DNA of 6,650 nt from an uncultured Sutterella sp. (GTDB lineage: Bacteria > Pseudomonadota > Gammaproteobacteria > Burkholderiales > Burkholderiaceae_F), in NCBI GenBank assembly GCA_900546995.1, contig URFF01000078.1, forward strand, positions 1 to 6,650, written 5' to 3'. This document shows positions 1 to 6,251 of the stretch, piece after piece. Numbering within the stretch: the stretch's first letter is position 1; each line of letters begins with the position of its first letter. Position numbers and translations under genes: made by a program. Under the pieces are notes generated by a model that searched no databases, was not told the origin of the DNA, and saw only the letters and a program-made list of their open reading frames with translations.

Positions 1-12
1 AGGGGAAGTTTG

Positions 13-49
13 CTCCCGATCAAATTGCGTTAATCAACATGACCGGGAG
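13..49. repeat. Inverted repeat at the break in the PLD gene
   Basis: CTCCCGATCA (13-22) and TGACCGGGAG (40-49) are 10-base arms with one mismatch around a 17-base loop. The loop contains the premature stop of the PLD remnant (34-36). There is no T-run on either side, so it is not a standard terminator. It sits where PLD homology ends (about position 50). Confidence 0.45.
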
Positions 50-282
50 TTTGGGTTATGAGCATCGACAAGAGCCTGCGCTATGACGGCATCCTCAAGC
101 TTGTAGGCGCCCACAAGAATTTCTTTTTTCGCACTGGCAACACTTTCCAAAACAGCCTTGCGAGCCCCACCTTCGGGAGAAAACCAGACCTCCGTTTGAG
201 CAGAAATCTTGTTTGTCTCAGCAGCCTGACCCAAATTCGTCAGAAAAAATATTAAGAAAAAAGCTGTACCAACACGTTGCAC
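34..282 (-). pseudogene. Truncated secreted phospholipase D-like protein (N-terminal remnant)
   Basis: The reading frame encodes 82 residues. It begins with a GTG codon at 282-280, preceded by GGAG (complement of 291-294) eight bases upstream. Residues 1-20 form a hydrophobic Sec-type signal peptide with likely cleavage after GQA, so the product would be periplasmic or secreted. Residues about 32-76 (VWFSPEGG, then KKEILVGAYKLED and IAQALVDAH) match the start of a PLD-like/Nuc-type domain: a first strand, a helix, the ILVxAY strand and the ALVxAH helix. In this family the catalytic HxKxxxxD motif lies further on, at roughly residues 110-130, and is absent here. The frame ends seven residues after DAH, and the two other minus-strand frames also stop before the window edge without a recognisable continuation (normally an RGVxV-type strand). 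The gene is therefore most simply read as 3'-truncated by deletion or rearrangement near position 50. Family assignment is from sequence pattern and is moderately secure; catalytic activity is not expected. Confidence 0.6.
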
Positions 283-330
283 GAAAGGTTCTCCAAAAAC
301 TCAGCAGCCAGTATGTTAACGCATTAAAAA

Positions 331-359
331 ATTCTGTTCGAAAACTTCTACTTAGTCAA
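331..359 (-). promoter_or_regulatory. Candidate sigma-70 promoter of the PLD remnant
   Basis: On the minus strand a -35 hexamer TTGACT (complement of 354-359, 5 of 6 matches) is separated by 17 bases from a -10 hexamer CAGAAT (complement of 331-336, 4 of 6 matches). It lies about 50 bases upstream of the GTG start of the PLD-like remnant and downstream of the lyase terminator, so the remnant appears to have its own promoter. This is pattern matching only. Confidence 0.35.
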
Positions 360-382
360 TCAAAAGTACTTTCGTATCACTC

Positions 383-422
383 AAAAAAAAATCCTCCCCA
401 TCTTTTTGCAAGATAGGGAGGA
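383..422 (-). terminator. Rho-independent terminator of the lyase gene
   Basis: Read on the minus strand, arms 422-410 and 404-392 pair over 13 positions with one mismatch, closing a 5-base loop (405-409). The stem is followed at once by nine T residues (complement of 383-391). It begins about 20 bases past the lyase stop codon and separates that transcript from the PLD remnant downstream. Confidence 0.88.
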
Positions 423-442
423 CAGACAGTGTTTCGCAGCAA

Positions 443-1927
443 TTAGCGCATTAACGCCTCATAAAGCGATTGGCGATTTTCGGTAGCCGTGTTGATTCGT
501 GCGAGGGCATCTTCTAACCACTTTTCATCGCGTTCCATCGCCTGGAGTCGCTCTTCAAATTGACGATCCATTTCACTTTCCTGAGGTCCACCGTATACGT
601 GACGATTATTCACAATGGCCACTGGATCCAGTGCGGCTTTGAATTCGGCTTCAGATAACGGGAAAGTTTCGCTCGCCGTTCCTTCGGCTTCCTTTTTCAC
701 TTCTTCAGTCCAAAGTGCGCAAGCGACATCATACGGGAAAGTGAGCGGTGTCAGTTGGTGGCTGCGGGCATAAGTCACCATGGCGCTTGCAAAATGATGC
801 CCGACACGGAAAGGCACATTGAAGCGACGCATTAAAATGTCTGCCAACTCTTGAGATGCCGTCCAGTCACTATTGAGTTCTTCAAGTGCCCTTTCGGGGT
901 CAATTTTGAGCATTCCAACCACATCGGCGAAGTCACTCATCACCGCAGTGGCATCATCGAACAACTGACGACCGAGTGGCAAATCTTTGCCGTCATACAT
1001 GCCGGTCATCAAATTATGAACACGCCACACAGTGCCATTTGTTTCATTAATCACTTCACTTGCGTTACGACGAACATCAATAAGCGGTCCGGGATTACGC
1101 TTTTGCGGCATGGCCGACGAAACATACGTGCTTGTCACCAGTATCCAGGGTCGAGATTGAGAATATTGCGTCATGATCTCTTGGATAAAGTGGCCAATGT
1201 GCAACATCGGCAGCACCAAACTTTGTGCTGTTTGCACAAACATGTCTTCACCAGCGATTTGTCCTGCATCAAACGCGTTATCAATCACCCCATCAAAGCC
1301 TAAAAGCTCAGCCATACGATGCCGATTGAGAGGCCAACTGGTACCGTTTAAAACCGTTGTGCCCATGGGAGACTGATTCGTTTCATTAAAGGCGGCAACC
1401 AATGAGCGAAAGTCTCGTTCAAAACTTTCAACGTGACCAAGCCATTGGTGACCCAACGAATTCGGTTGAGCCGCTACGCCATTGGTGTAATTCGGAATGA
1501 CCGTATGACGATGTTCTTTGGCGACTTTATAAATGATTCGGCGAGCAACCAAAGCGGCTTTCATGAATGTCAACAGTTTTTCGCGCATTCCCATTCGGAA
1601 AAACGTTGAGTGAATGTCTTGGCTTGAGCGGCCACAGTGCAACAACGTACAAGCGATACCGCAATGCTTGATCATGAGCGGCTCGTAGCGGATGTAAACA
1701 CGGGGCCGAGGGCTTTCCGGGCGATCACCTTCGGCAATCACTTCAGACAAACCTTTCGCAAAAGCTTTGGCATTTTCTTTTGAAAGCAGCCCCTCCTCCG
1801 TATTCATGATCAAAGAGGCTTTATTAATTTCACTGATCCAGTAAAACTCATCATGGATCGAACCGTTATGCTCGAAATAGTCAACGGCCTTCGCTTTTTC
1901 ACCGGCAGAGGGATAACCTAATGGCAT
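443..1927 (-). CDS. Argininosuccinate lyase-like enzyme (aspartase/fumarase superfamily)
   Basis: The product has 494 residues and is cytoplasmic (no signal peptide). Superfamily enzymes are homotetramers that reversibly eliminate an amine or hydroxyl from a succinyl group, releasing fumarate. The three conserved regions are visible: GRSSQDI at 99-105 (region 1), IPNYTNGVAAQP at 144-155 (region 2), and the mobile-loop signature SSAMPQKRNP at 270-279, where Ser270 aligns with the catalytic Ser. The C-terminal LDP...NNRHVYGGP block (433-448) resembles the C-terminal ASL domain. Typical ArgH has about 460-470 residues, so this is slightly long. Compared with canonical ArgH, GRSRNDQ reads GRSSQDI, GYTHLQ reads NYTNGV (Asn149 replaces the usual His) and GSSxMP has Val in place of Gly. 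Together these argue against a housekeeping argH and for a different N-substituted aspartate-type substrate, as known for EDDS lyase, but no substrate can be named. The start is ATG 1927-1925 with AGGAG eight bases upstream. The gene diverges from the LysR gene and ends in its own terminator. The family call is strong; the specific reaction is unknown. Confidence 0.85.
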   Translation of the reverse strand: MPLGYPSAGEKAKAVDYFEHNGSIHDEFYWISEINKASLIMNTEEGLLSKENAKAFAKGLSEVIAEGDRPESPRPRVYIRYEPLMIKHCGIACTLLHCGRSSQDIHSTFFRMGMREKLLTFMKAALVARRIIYKVAKEHRHTVIPNYTNGVAAQPNSLGHQWLGHVESFERDFRSLVAAFNETNQSPMGTTVLNGTSWPLNRHRMAELLGFDGVIDNAFDAGQIAGEDMFVQTAQSLVLPMLHIGHFIQEIMTQYSQSRPWILVTSTYVSSAMPQKRNPGPLIDVRRNASEVINETNGTVWRVHNLMTGMYDGKDLPLGRQLFDDATAVMSDFADVVGMLKIDPERALEELNSDWTASQELADILMRRFNVPFRVGHHFASAMVTYARSHQLTPLTFPYDVACALWTEEVKKEAEGTASETFPLSEAEFKAALDPVAIVNNRHVYGGPQESEMDRQFEERLQAMERDEKWLEDALARINTATENRQSLYEALMR

Positions 1928-2131
1928 AGGGGATACTCCTATCTTAACTAACCAACTAAAGCGACAATAGTAGCTTTATGGCTTAATCATCGTCCTATTT
2001 GACCCGAATGGAAAGTGCAAACTGAACAAACCGCCTTGACAGTTCTGTCATGAAATACCTAGAACTTTGCAAACTTTTTAAAGTGATTGCACCCAATTCG
2101 TTACAATCAATGAGATGTTAGGAGAAAAAAC
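1928..2131. promoter_or_regulatory. Divergent lyase/LysR intergenic control region with two dyads
   Basis: This 204-base gap separates two divergently transcribed genes, the classic position for LysR-regulator operators. A perfect dyad TGACAG/CTGTCA lies at 2037-2050 (2-base centre). A second, AT-rich dyad at 2068-2091 has arms TGCAA plus ACTTT pairing with AAAGT plus TTGCA, with two extra bases in the right arm. The octamer TGCAAACT occurs at 2016-2023 and again at 2068-2075, 52 bases apart. A -10-like TACAAT at 2102-2107 precedes the regulator's ribosome binding site AGGAG (2120-2124). No convincing -35 was seen for the regulator, and no clear promoter for the lyase. The role as regulator binding sites is inferred from position and symmetry. 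Confidence 0.5.
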
Positions 2132-3163
2132 GTGAAGCGATACAGCAACATCGATGATTGGCGGATATTCCGTTTGGTAGCCCAAACCGGTAGCATTCAA
2201 CGGGCTGCCGACAAATTGGGTATTGATGCCTCAAGCATCAGTCGAACGATTTCCACACTCGAGAAATCCCTACACGTGGCGTTGGTTGACAGACATCAAA
2301 GACCTTTCGGACTGACGACAGAAGGTCAAGTGGCACTTAAACACTGCGAGAAAATCATTCAAGAGCACGACTTGATGCTTGAGCAACTTCTGTCATCTCC
2401 TGACAGTATGAAAGGCACATTACGCGTGGGCATTCCCCCTGCGGTTCTTGATAATTTTCTCATCGGACCGTTGGCGCAATTTCACGATAAGTACCCGGAA
2501 TTGTCACTCGATATTGTTGACTGGCACTCGCAATTACCGGTGACCTTTATTTCTCCCAATGGGCTCATCGATGTCGTTTGCGGTTACGGACCGGATCCTG
2601 CGAGCCCTGGCATTGTGCAAATTGCCTATGGCGCGGGTTGGGCGATTCCCTGTGCCTCCCCGATTTACATCAAAGCCCATGGTTATCCTGACGATCCCGA
2701 TGATTTAATCGCCCATACCGGTATTGTTTTCCATAGCCCTATGCGAAAAACCATTACCGATTTGACACGCAACGGTGTCACCAAAACACTGGCTTGGGAC
2801 CATGAAATTCATTTTTATTCTGCTCAAGCGGCCAAAAACGCGACCCTAATCGGCTCAGGTATCCATTCAGGTATTCCAACTCTGCACTCATACCGAGAAT
2901 TTGTTGTCGGTGGTCTTAAACCGGTGTTACCGGGCTGGTGCTCGCCACCTCTGGAACTTTATATTTATGTGAGACCGGAATCCTTAAGATTACGAAGAGT
3001 TCGCACGTTTATTCGGTGGTTCTGCGAAACCATGGGAAGACTGCACCGAGACGTCGACCGTCAGTTGGAACCGATTTTGAAAAACTTCTTCGCAGGAACC
3101 GATTGGCAACCGATCAAACACGACGGTAACGCGCTTGCCTTACTGCTTGACAAATACGAATAG
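2132..3163 (+). CDS. LysR-family transcriptional regulator
   Basis: This is a 343-residue DNA-binding regulator. The N-terminal winged helix-turn-helix is clear: FRLVAQTGSIQRAADKLGI at 13-31, then SSISRTISTLEKSL at 34-47 and the wing near FGLTTEGQVAL at 59-69. A linker helix (70-90) leads into the periplasmic-binding-protein-like effector domain (about 95-300), beginning GTLRVGIPP. Usual length is near 300 residues, so there is a C-terminal extension of about 40 residues (after the RTFIRWFCETM helix) that I do not recognise. The start is GTG at 2132 with AGGAG seven bases upstream, and the HTH begins at the usual distance from this start. The gene diverges from the lyase and lies upstream of a porin on the same strand, so it probably controls one or both, with an effector that may be the lyase substrate or product. 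LysR proteins commonly repress themselves and activate the divergent gene; here that is inference. Confidence 0.93.
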   Translation: MKRYSNIDDWRIFRLVAQTGSIQRAADKLGIDASSISRTISTLEKSLHVALVDRHQRPFGLTTEGQVALKHCEKIIQEHDLMLEQLLSSPDSMKGTLRVGIPPAVLDNFLIGPLAQFHDKYPELSLDIVDWHSQLPVTFISPNGLIDVVCGYGPDPASPGIVQIAYGAGWAIPCASPIYIKAHGYPDDPDDLIAHTGIVFHSPMRKTITDLTRNGVTKTLAWDHEIHFYSAQAAKNATLIGSGIHSGIPTLHSYREFVVGGLKPVLPGWCSPPLELYIYVRPESLRLRRVRTFIRWFCETMGRLHRDVDRQLEPILKNFFAGTDWQPIKHDGNALALLLDKYE

Positions 3164-3214
3164 TTCGTGTCTTACCTTGCGCATTTCCACAAACAGACCT
3201 TGAACATATCGCTC

Positions 3215-3243
3215 TTGTCCGAAGGTGCCTTCTATTCGATACT
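3215..3243 (+). promoter_or_regulatory. Candidate porin promoter
   Basis: A -35-like TTGTCC (3215-3220) and a -10-like GATACT (3238-3243) are separated by 17 bases, each matching 4 of 6 consensus positions. They lie 40-68 bases before the porin ATG. The spacer contains a small dyad GAAGG/CCTTC (3221-3232). The 119-base gap after the LysR gene holds no terminator, so read-through from the regulator is also possible. Confidence 0.35.
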
Positions 3244-3272
3244 GCTTCTTGCTCTCGTAGTACCTTTCGGAT

Positions 3273-3276
3273 GGAG
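3273..3276 (+). promoter_or_regulatory. Ribosome binding site fixing the porin start
   Basis: GGAG lies six bases before ATG 3283. It overlaps the alternative in-frame ATG at 3271, which has no good site of its own. Starting at 3283 also gives a conventional signal peptide (MFKKSLLFCAL). Confidence 0.75.
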
Positions 3277-3282
3277 AAGACT

Positions 3283-4383
3283 ATGTTCAAAAAAAGTTTA
3301 TTGTTTTGTGCTTTAGCAACCTGTGGTTTGACAGCTGCCCACGCAGTCAACGTTGAAGTCTATGGTTTAATTGATTACGGCTTTTCGTTAAGTCGCACCT
3401 CTGGTAACGCCGATAACGCAATCCCAAATGAGTGGTCTTTTGAAGCCAAATCAGGCATGCGCAATAGTTCTCGGGTCGGCTTTCGCGGAACGGAAGATTT
3501 AGGTAACGGCTATAAGGTTCACTTCGTACTGGAAAACCAATTCTTAGCCGACACCGGTGCTCTTCAGGACAGCAAGAGTTTCTTCGCTCGCGAATCTTCC
3601 GTTGCTCTTTCGGGTCCCTTCGGCAAACTCACGCTCGGCAAAGTCGGTAAGCTTCGCAGTCCGGTGGGTACCACCGCATTGGCTAGTACGATCACCAATC
3701 CATTTGGTTCAGCAATGAGCGATTTTATCGGTGGCACCAAATCCGTTACCTCGGGCGACTACCTCACTATCAACAATGCAGTCACGTACGCTTCACCTGA
3801 CATGGCAGGGTTGAAGCTTTATGCGCAGTATTCCTTCGCCAATAGCGAAGAAACTGGTTATGCAGACGGCGATGACCGCTACATGGCTTTGGGCGCACGC
3901 TACAGCAACGGCCCATTCATGCTCACTGGCATCGTTGACACGGTTAACCTCAAGCACCAACACGATAACGGCGAACAACCGACGACCGTCACCGTACTTG
4001 GTAGTTACGATTTCGGCTTTTTAAAACCCTACGCGTTCATCCACTACTTTGAAAACGGTACCATCAACACGATGGGCGGCTATATTCGTGCTAACATGGC
4101 AGACACCTATGACGGTATTGGTGCCGGGCTTTCATTGCAGTGGCCGATCGGCAATGGTCGCGCCAAGGTGGGTGTCGGTTACATGGACGCCGAATACTCC
4201 GACAGTCCCATTAAAAACGATGTCACGCGTTACACGGTTCAAGCCGGTTATGACTACGTGCTCACCAAACGCACTCACCTTTACACCGATATCGGTTTTG
4301 CACAGCAAGACCAAGAAACAAGCGACGGAAAGAGTAACCTCAAGGGCTTTGAAATGCTCGCCGGTATGGTGCATTACTTTTAA
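3283..4383 (+). CDS. Gram-negative trimeric porin (Burkholderiales type)
   Basis: From ATG 3283 the product has 366 residues. Residues 1-21 are a Sec signal peptide (positive MFKK, hydrophobic core, cleavage after AHA). The mature protein begins VNVEVYGLIDYGFSLS, the characteristic first beta strand of Burkholderiales general porins, followed by SRVGFRGTEDLGNGYKVHFVLE and FFARESSVALSGPFGKLTLGK (strands 2-5), then a longer segment probably containing the constriction loop. Many alternating hydrophobic/aromatic strands follow, ending in the C-terminal HYF whose terminal Phe is the BAM assembly signal. About 345 mature residues fits a 16-stranded barrel. The role is passive diffusion of small polar solutes across the outer membrane. 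It lies 119 bases after the LysR gene on the same strand and ends 27 bases before a strong terminator, so it may serve uptake of the substrate of the divergent lyase. Substrate selectivity cannot be read from the sequence. The in-frame ATG at 3271 would add four residues and is less likely. Confidence 0.95.
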   Translation: MFKKSLLFCALATCGLTAAHAVNVEVYGLIDYGFSLSRTSGNADNAIPNEWSFEAKSGMRNSSRVGFRGTEDLGNGYKVHFVLENQFLADTGALQDSKSFFARESSVALSGPFGKLTLGKVGKLRSPVGTTALASTITNPFGSAMSDFIGGTKSVTSGDYLTINNAVTYASPDMAGLKLYAQYSFANSEETGYADGDDRYMALGARYSNGPFMLTGIVDTVNLKHQHDNGEQPTTVTVLGSYDFGFLKPYAFIHYFENGTINTMGGYIRANMADTYDGIGAGLSLQWPIGNGRAKVGVGYMDAEYSDSPIKNDVTRYTVQAGYDYVLTKRTHLYTDIGFAQQDQETSDGKSNLKGFEMLAGMVHYF

Positions 4384-4410
4384 CGGTTAATTTTCCGAAC
4401 CATCGCCAGG

Positions 4411-4436
4411 CCGCGTCGATTTTCGACGCGGTTTTT
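4411..4436 (+). terminator. Rho-independent terminator of the porin gene
   Basis: A perfect 9-bp stem, CCGCGTCGA (4411-4419) with TCGACGCGG (4423-4431), closes a TTT loop and is followed by five T residues (4432-4436). It starts 27 bases after the porin stop. Its T-tract overlaps the stop codon (4435-4437) of the convergent exporter gene. On the minus strand the hairpin is not followed by a T-run, so it would act poorly for the exporter transcript. Confidence 0.9.
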
Positions 4437-5085
4437 AATTGAGAAAATCCGTCACCGCGGAAAAAAGAACAAGTAAACCAATTAAAAAGAAAACAACTGC
4501 CGTTGCCCGATTAATCAGTTGCGCACCTCGGGGACCGGCGAAAAATCGCCGTGCCTTTTCAGCCAAAATGGCATAAAGCGTGAGATTAATGATCACCAAA
4601 ACAGCATAAACGCTGATCATCAAAACGGACTGCGCCACATAGGGCTTCGCGGGATCGATAAATTGCGGCAAAACCGTGATACCGAAAACAATCGGCTGAG
4701 GATTACAAAGGGAAATCAGGATGCCTTTTGAAAAATTTGACCATAATCCGTTGGGCAGTGTCGAACCTGATGTGACTTGAGTATGTGTCTCCGGTGCGAA
4801 GTGAATGGCAGGTTTTCGCCAACTTTTCCATCCGAGATACAAAACGAAAAAGGCACCGATGATTTTAATCGTGGCAAAAAGTACGGGACTCGACATAAGA
4901 ATCAGTCCCATGCCCGACAAAGCCATGATAAAAAGTAACGCGATACCCACAGCCTGGCCGACAGCAAAAAAAAGCGTCTTGTGCCAACCTTGCTGCAGCG
5001 AGAGACTGACGGCAAAAATAACGCCCATGCCGGGTGAGATAATGTTCGCTAACGATGTGATTAAAAACAAGGTAAATAATGACAT
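4435..5085 (-). CDS. LysE/RhtB-family amino-acid exporter
   Basis: This 216-residue inner-membrane protein has the usual length for the family and about six hydrophobic segments: roughly 3-27, 37-60, 68-88, 120-140, 148-173 and 193-213. Family landmarks are the first-helix motif ISPGMGVIFAVSLSLQQGW (16-34), equivalent to the PGP...G.R.G motif but with PGM, and SKGILISLCNPQPIVFGITVLPQFI (119-143), equivalent to the typical NPK...FF..LPQF block; here Gln replaces the common Lys. Members export amino acids such as lysine, threonine or homoserine using the proton motive force. The start is ATG 5085-5083 with GGGGAG seven bases upstream. The gene lies 78 bases downstream of the threonine-aldolase-like gene on the same strand, so the two are probably co-transcribed and the cargo may be a small hydroxy amino acid; that is inference. 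It converges with the porin gene. Confidence 0.9.
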   Translation of the reverse strand: MSLFTLFLITSLANIISPGMGVIFAVSLSLQQGWHKTLFFAVGQAVGIALLFIMALSGMGLILMSSPVLFATIKIIGAFFVLYLGWKSWRKPAIHFAPETHTQVTSGSTLPNGLWSNFSKGILISLCNPQPIVFGITVLPQFIDPAKPYVAQSVLMISVYAVLVIINLTLYAILAEKARRFFAGPRGAQLINRATAVVFFLIGLLVLFSAVTDFLN

Positions 5086-5114
5086 CGAAAACGCTCCCCA
5101 ATCGCACCATCTAA

Positions 5115-5147
5115 CGCCGGGTGCAAGAGATTACTTTCGCCCCGGCG
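5115..5147 (-). repeat. Inverted repeat between the aldolase and exporter genes
   Basis: CGCCGGG (5115-5121) and CCCGGCG (5141-5147) are perfect 7-bp arms around a 19-base loop, in the 78-base gap between two same-strand genes. No T-run follows on the minus strand, so it does not look like a full terminator. It could be an attenuating, processing or mRNA-stabilising hairpin in the leader of the exporter, or of no consequence. Confidence 0.45.
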
Positions 5148-5163
5148 CCTCACCACTCTTAGT

Positions 5164-6189
5164 TTAGAGCAATTCAATGACTTGATTAATAGTCTCTTCG
5201 GTGGTTGCCCAACTCGTGCAAAGACGAATGGCTGTGTGAGTGTCATCCACGATGCACCAATGTGACACTTGAACTTGTTTTTCAAGTTCTTTCAATTTTT
5301 CGTTTTCAACAATCACAAATTGCTGGTTCGAGGGACTGTCGGAATAAAAACGATAGCCTTTATCCTTCAGAGCATTCTTGAGCTTCATTGCCATGGCCAC
5401 CGCGTGACGGCTGATTTGCATATACAAATCATCGGTGAAAAGCACATCAAATTGAATGCCGATCACACGTCCCTTGGCAAGCACCGCTCCGCTTTGTTTT
5501 TGAATCGTGAAAAAGTGTTTTGTGTAAGCGTGATTGGTGAAAACCACCGCTTCGCCCAACAATGCACCAACTTTGGTTCCACCGATATAAAAGACATCGG
5601 CTAAGCGGGCAATGTCAGCAAGCGTCACATCACAACCTTCGCTAGCCAGGCCATAACCCAAACGAGCGCCGTCAATGAAAAGCGGCATGTCATGACGGTG
5701 AGCGATCTCGGAAATCGCCGTCAATTCAGCCAAACTGTAAACTGAGCCGGTTTCCGTCGATTGAGAAATATAAACCATCGCCGGAATCACACCGTGTTCA
5801 AACGAGGCGTCGGCAAACGTTGTCTTGATGAAATGCTCCAAATCCTGCGCCCGCATCTTTCCATCATGGGCGGGAATCGTCAGCACCTTGTGACCACCGA
5901 ATTCAATCGCACCGGCTTCGTGACCGTTGATATGACCGCTTGTTACCGCGATCACCCCTTCACAAGGACGAAGAATGGAGCGAATGACCGTGGAATTGGT
6001 TTGCGTGCCGCCCACCAAGAAAAACACCTCCGCCTCGGGCGCCTGGCAAGCTTCACGAATTTTTGCCTTGGCACTTTCGCAATACGGATCAAACCCATAG
6101 CCGACCGTGCTTTCAAGGTTTGTGGCGATCAATTTTTCCAATATTTTCGGGTGGCACCCTTCTTGGTAGTCACAAGCTAAACGAATCAT
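5164..6189 (-). CDS. L-threonine aldolase-like PLP enzyme (beta-eliminating lyase family)
   Basis: This is a 341-residue cytoplasmic fold-type I PLP enzyme of about the length usual for low-specificity L-threonine aldolases, which cleave L-threonine or L-allo-threonine to glycine and acetaldehyde. Visible landmarks are the N-terminal CDYQEGCHPKIL (6-17), the phosphate-binding GGTQTNS (60-66), SGHINGHEAGA (84-94) carrying the His that stacks on the cofactor ring, FIDGARLGYGL (171-181) with Asp173 and Arg176, the Schiff-base lysine Lys206 in YIGGTKVGALLGEA (201-214), and IRLCTSWATT (321-330) with Arg322 as probable substrate-carboxylate ligand. All expected catalytic residues are present. The start is ATG 6189-6187 with GAAGGA seven bases upstream. 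The gene is likely the first in an operon with the LysE-type exporter, and it diverges from pstB. Related PLP enzymes of the family (phenylserine aldolase, other beta-hydroxy amino-acid aldolases) are possible alternatives; exact substrate range is not determined by sequence. Confidence 0.9.
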   Translation of the reverse strand: MIRLACDYQEGCHPKILEKLIATNLESTVGYGFDPYCESAKAKIREACQAPEAEVFFLVGGTQTNSTVIRSILRPCEGVIAVTSGHINGHEAGAIEFGGHKVLTIPAHDGKMRAQDLEHFIKTTFADASFEHGVIPAMVYISQSTETGSVYSLAELTAISEIAHRHDMPLFIDGARLGYGLASEGCDVTLADIARLADVFYIGGTKVGALLGEAVVFTNHAYTKHFFTIQKQSGAVLAKGRVIGIQFDVLFTDDLYMQISRHAVAMAMKLKNALKDKGYRFYSDSPSNQQFVIVENEKLKELEKQVQVSHWCIVDDTHTAIRLCTSWATTEETINQVIELL

Positions 6190-6225
6190 GACGCAATCCT
6201 TCAGAGAAATAAACGGAAAGTTTTA

Positions 6226-6231
6226 ATTGTA
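6226..6231 (-). promoter_or_regulatory. Candidate -10 element of the aldolase operon
   Basis: TACAAT on the minus strand (5 of 6 matches) lies 36 bases upstream of the aldolase start. The -35 position, about 6249-6255, has no good hexamer and overlaps the first Pho half-site. It is a weak call. Confidence 0.25.
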
Positions 6232-6251
6232 TTCCATGCCAATCTTGAACG

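Noticed and set aside
1..60. Possible integron attC site at the left edge
   Set aside because: The dyad is not flanked by matching RYYYAAC and GTTRRRY core sites, and no integrase is visible.
213..416. 67-codon plus-strand frame reaching into the lyase terminator
   Set aside because: It overlaps the PLD remnant, the minus-strand promoter and the terminator arm, and has low-complexity lysine/leucine content from AT-rich DNA.
851..1303. 150-codon open frame on the plus strand
   Set aside because: It lies wholly antisense to the lyase, which has clear family motifs, and its translation shows no recognisable domain.
2045..2051. CTGTCAT, an exact Pho half-site, upstream of the LysR gene
   Set aside because: There is no partner half-site 11 bases away on either side; it is part of the local TGACAG/CTGTCA dyad.
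3219..3270. Imperfect inverted repeat CCGAAGGT and ACCTTTCGG before the porin
   Set aside because: The long 35-base loop, a bulge, and the left arm lying upstream of the proposed transcription start make a regulatory hairpin unlikely.
4049..4390. 113-codon open frame overlapping the porin in another frame
   Set aside because: It is a shadow of the porin frame; the porin has the signal peptide and strand pattern.
4805..5167. 120-codon open frame on the plus strand
   Set aside because: It is antisense to the exporter start and the intergenic hairpin, with no protein-like pattern.
5761..6180. 139-codon open frame on the plus strand
   Set aside because: It is antisense to the PLP aldolase, whose catalytic motifs are intact, and has no domain or good ribosome binding site.
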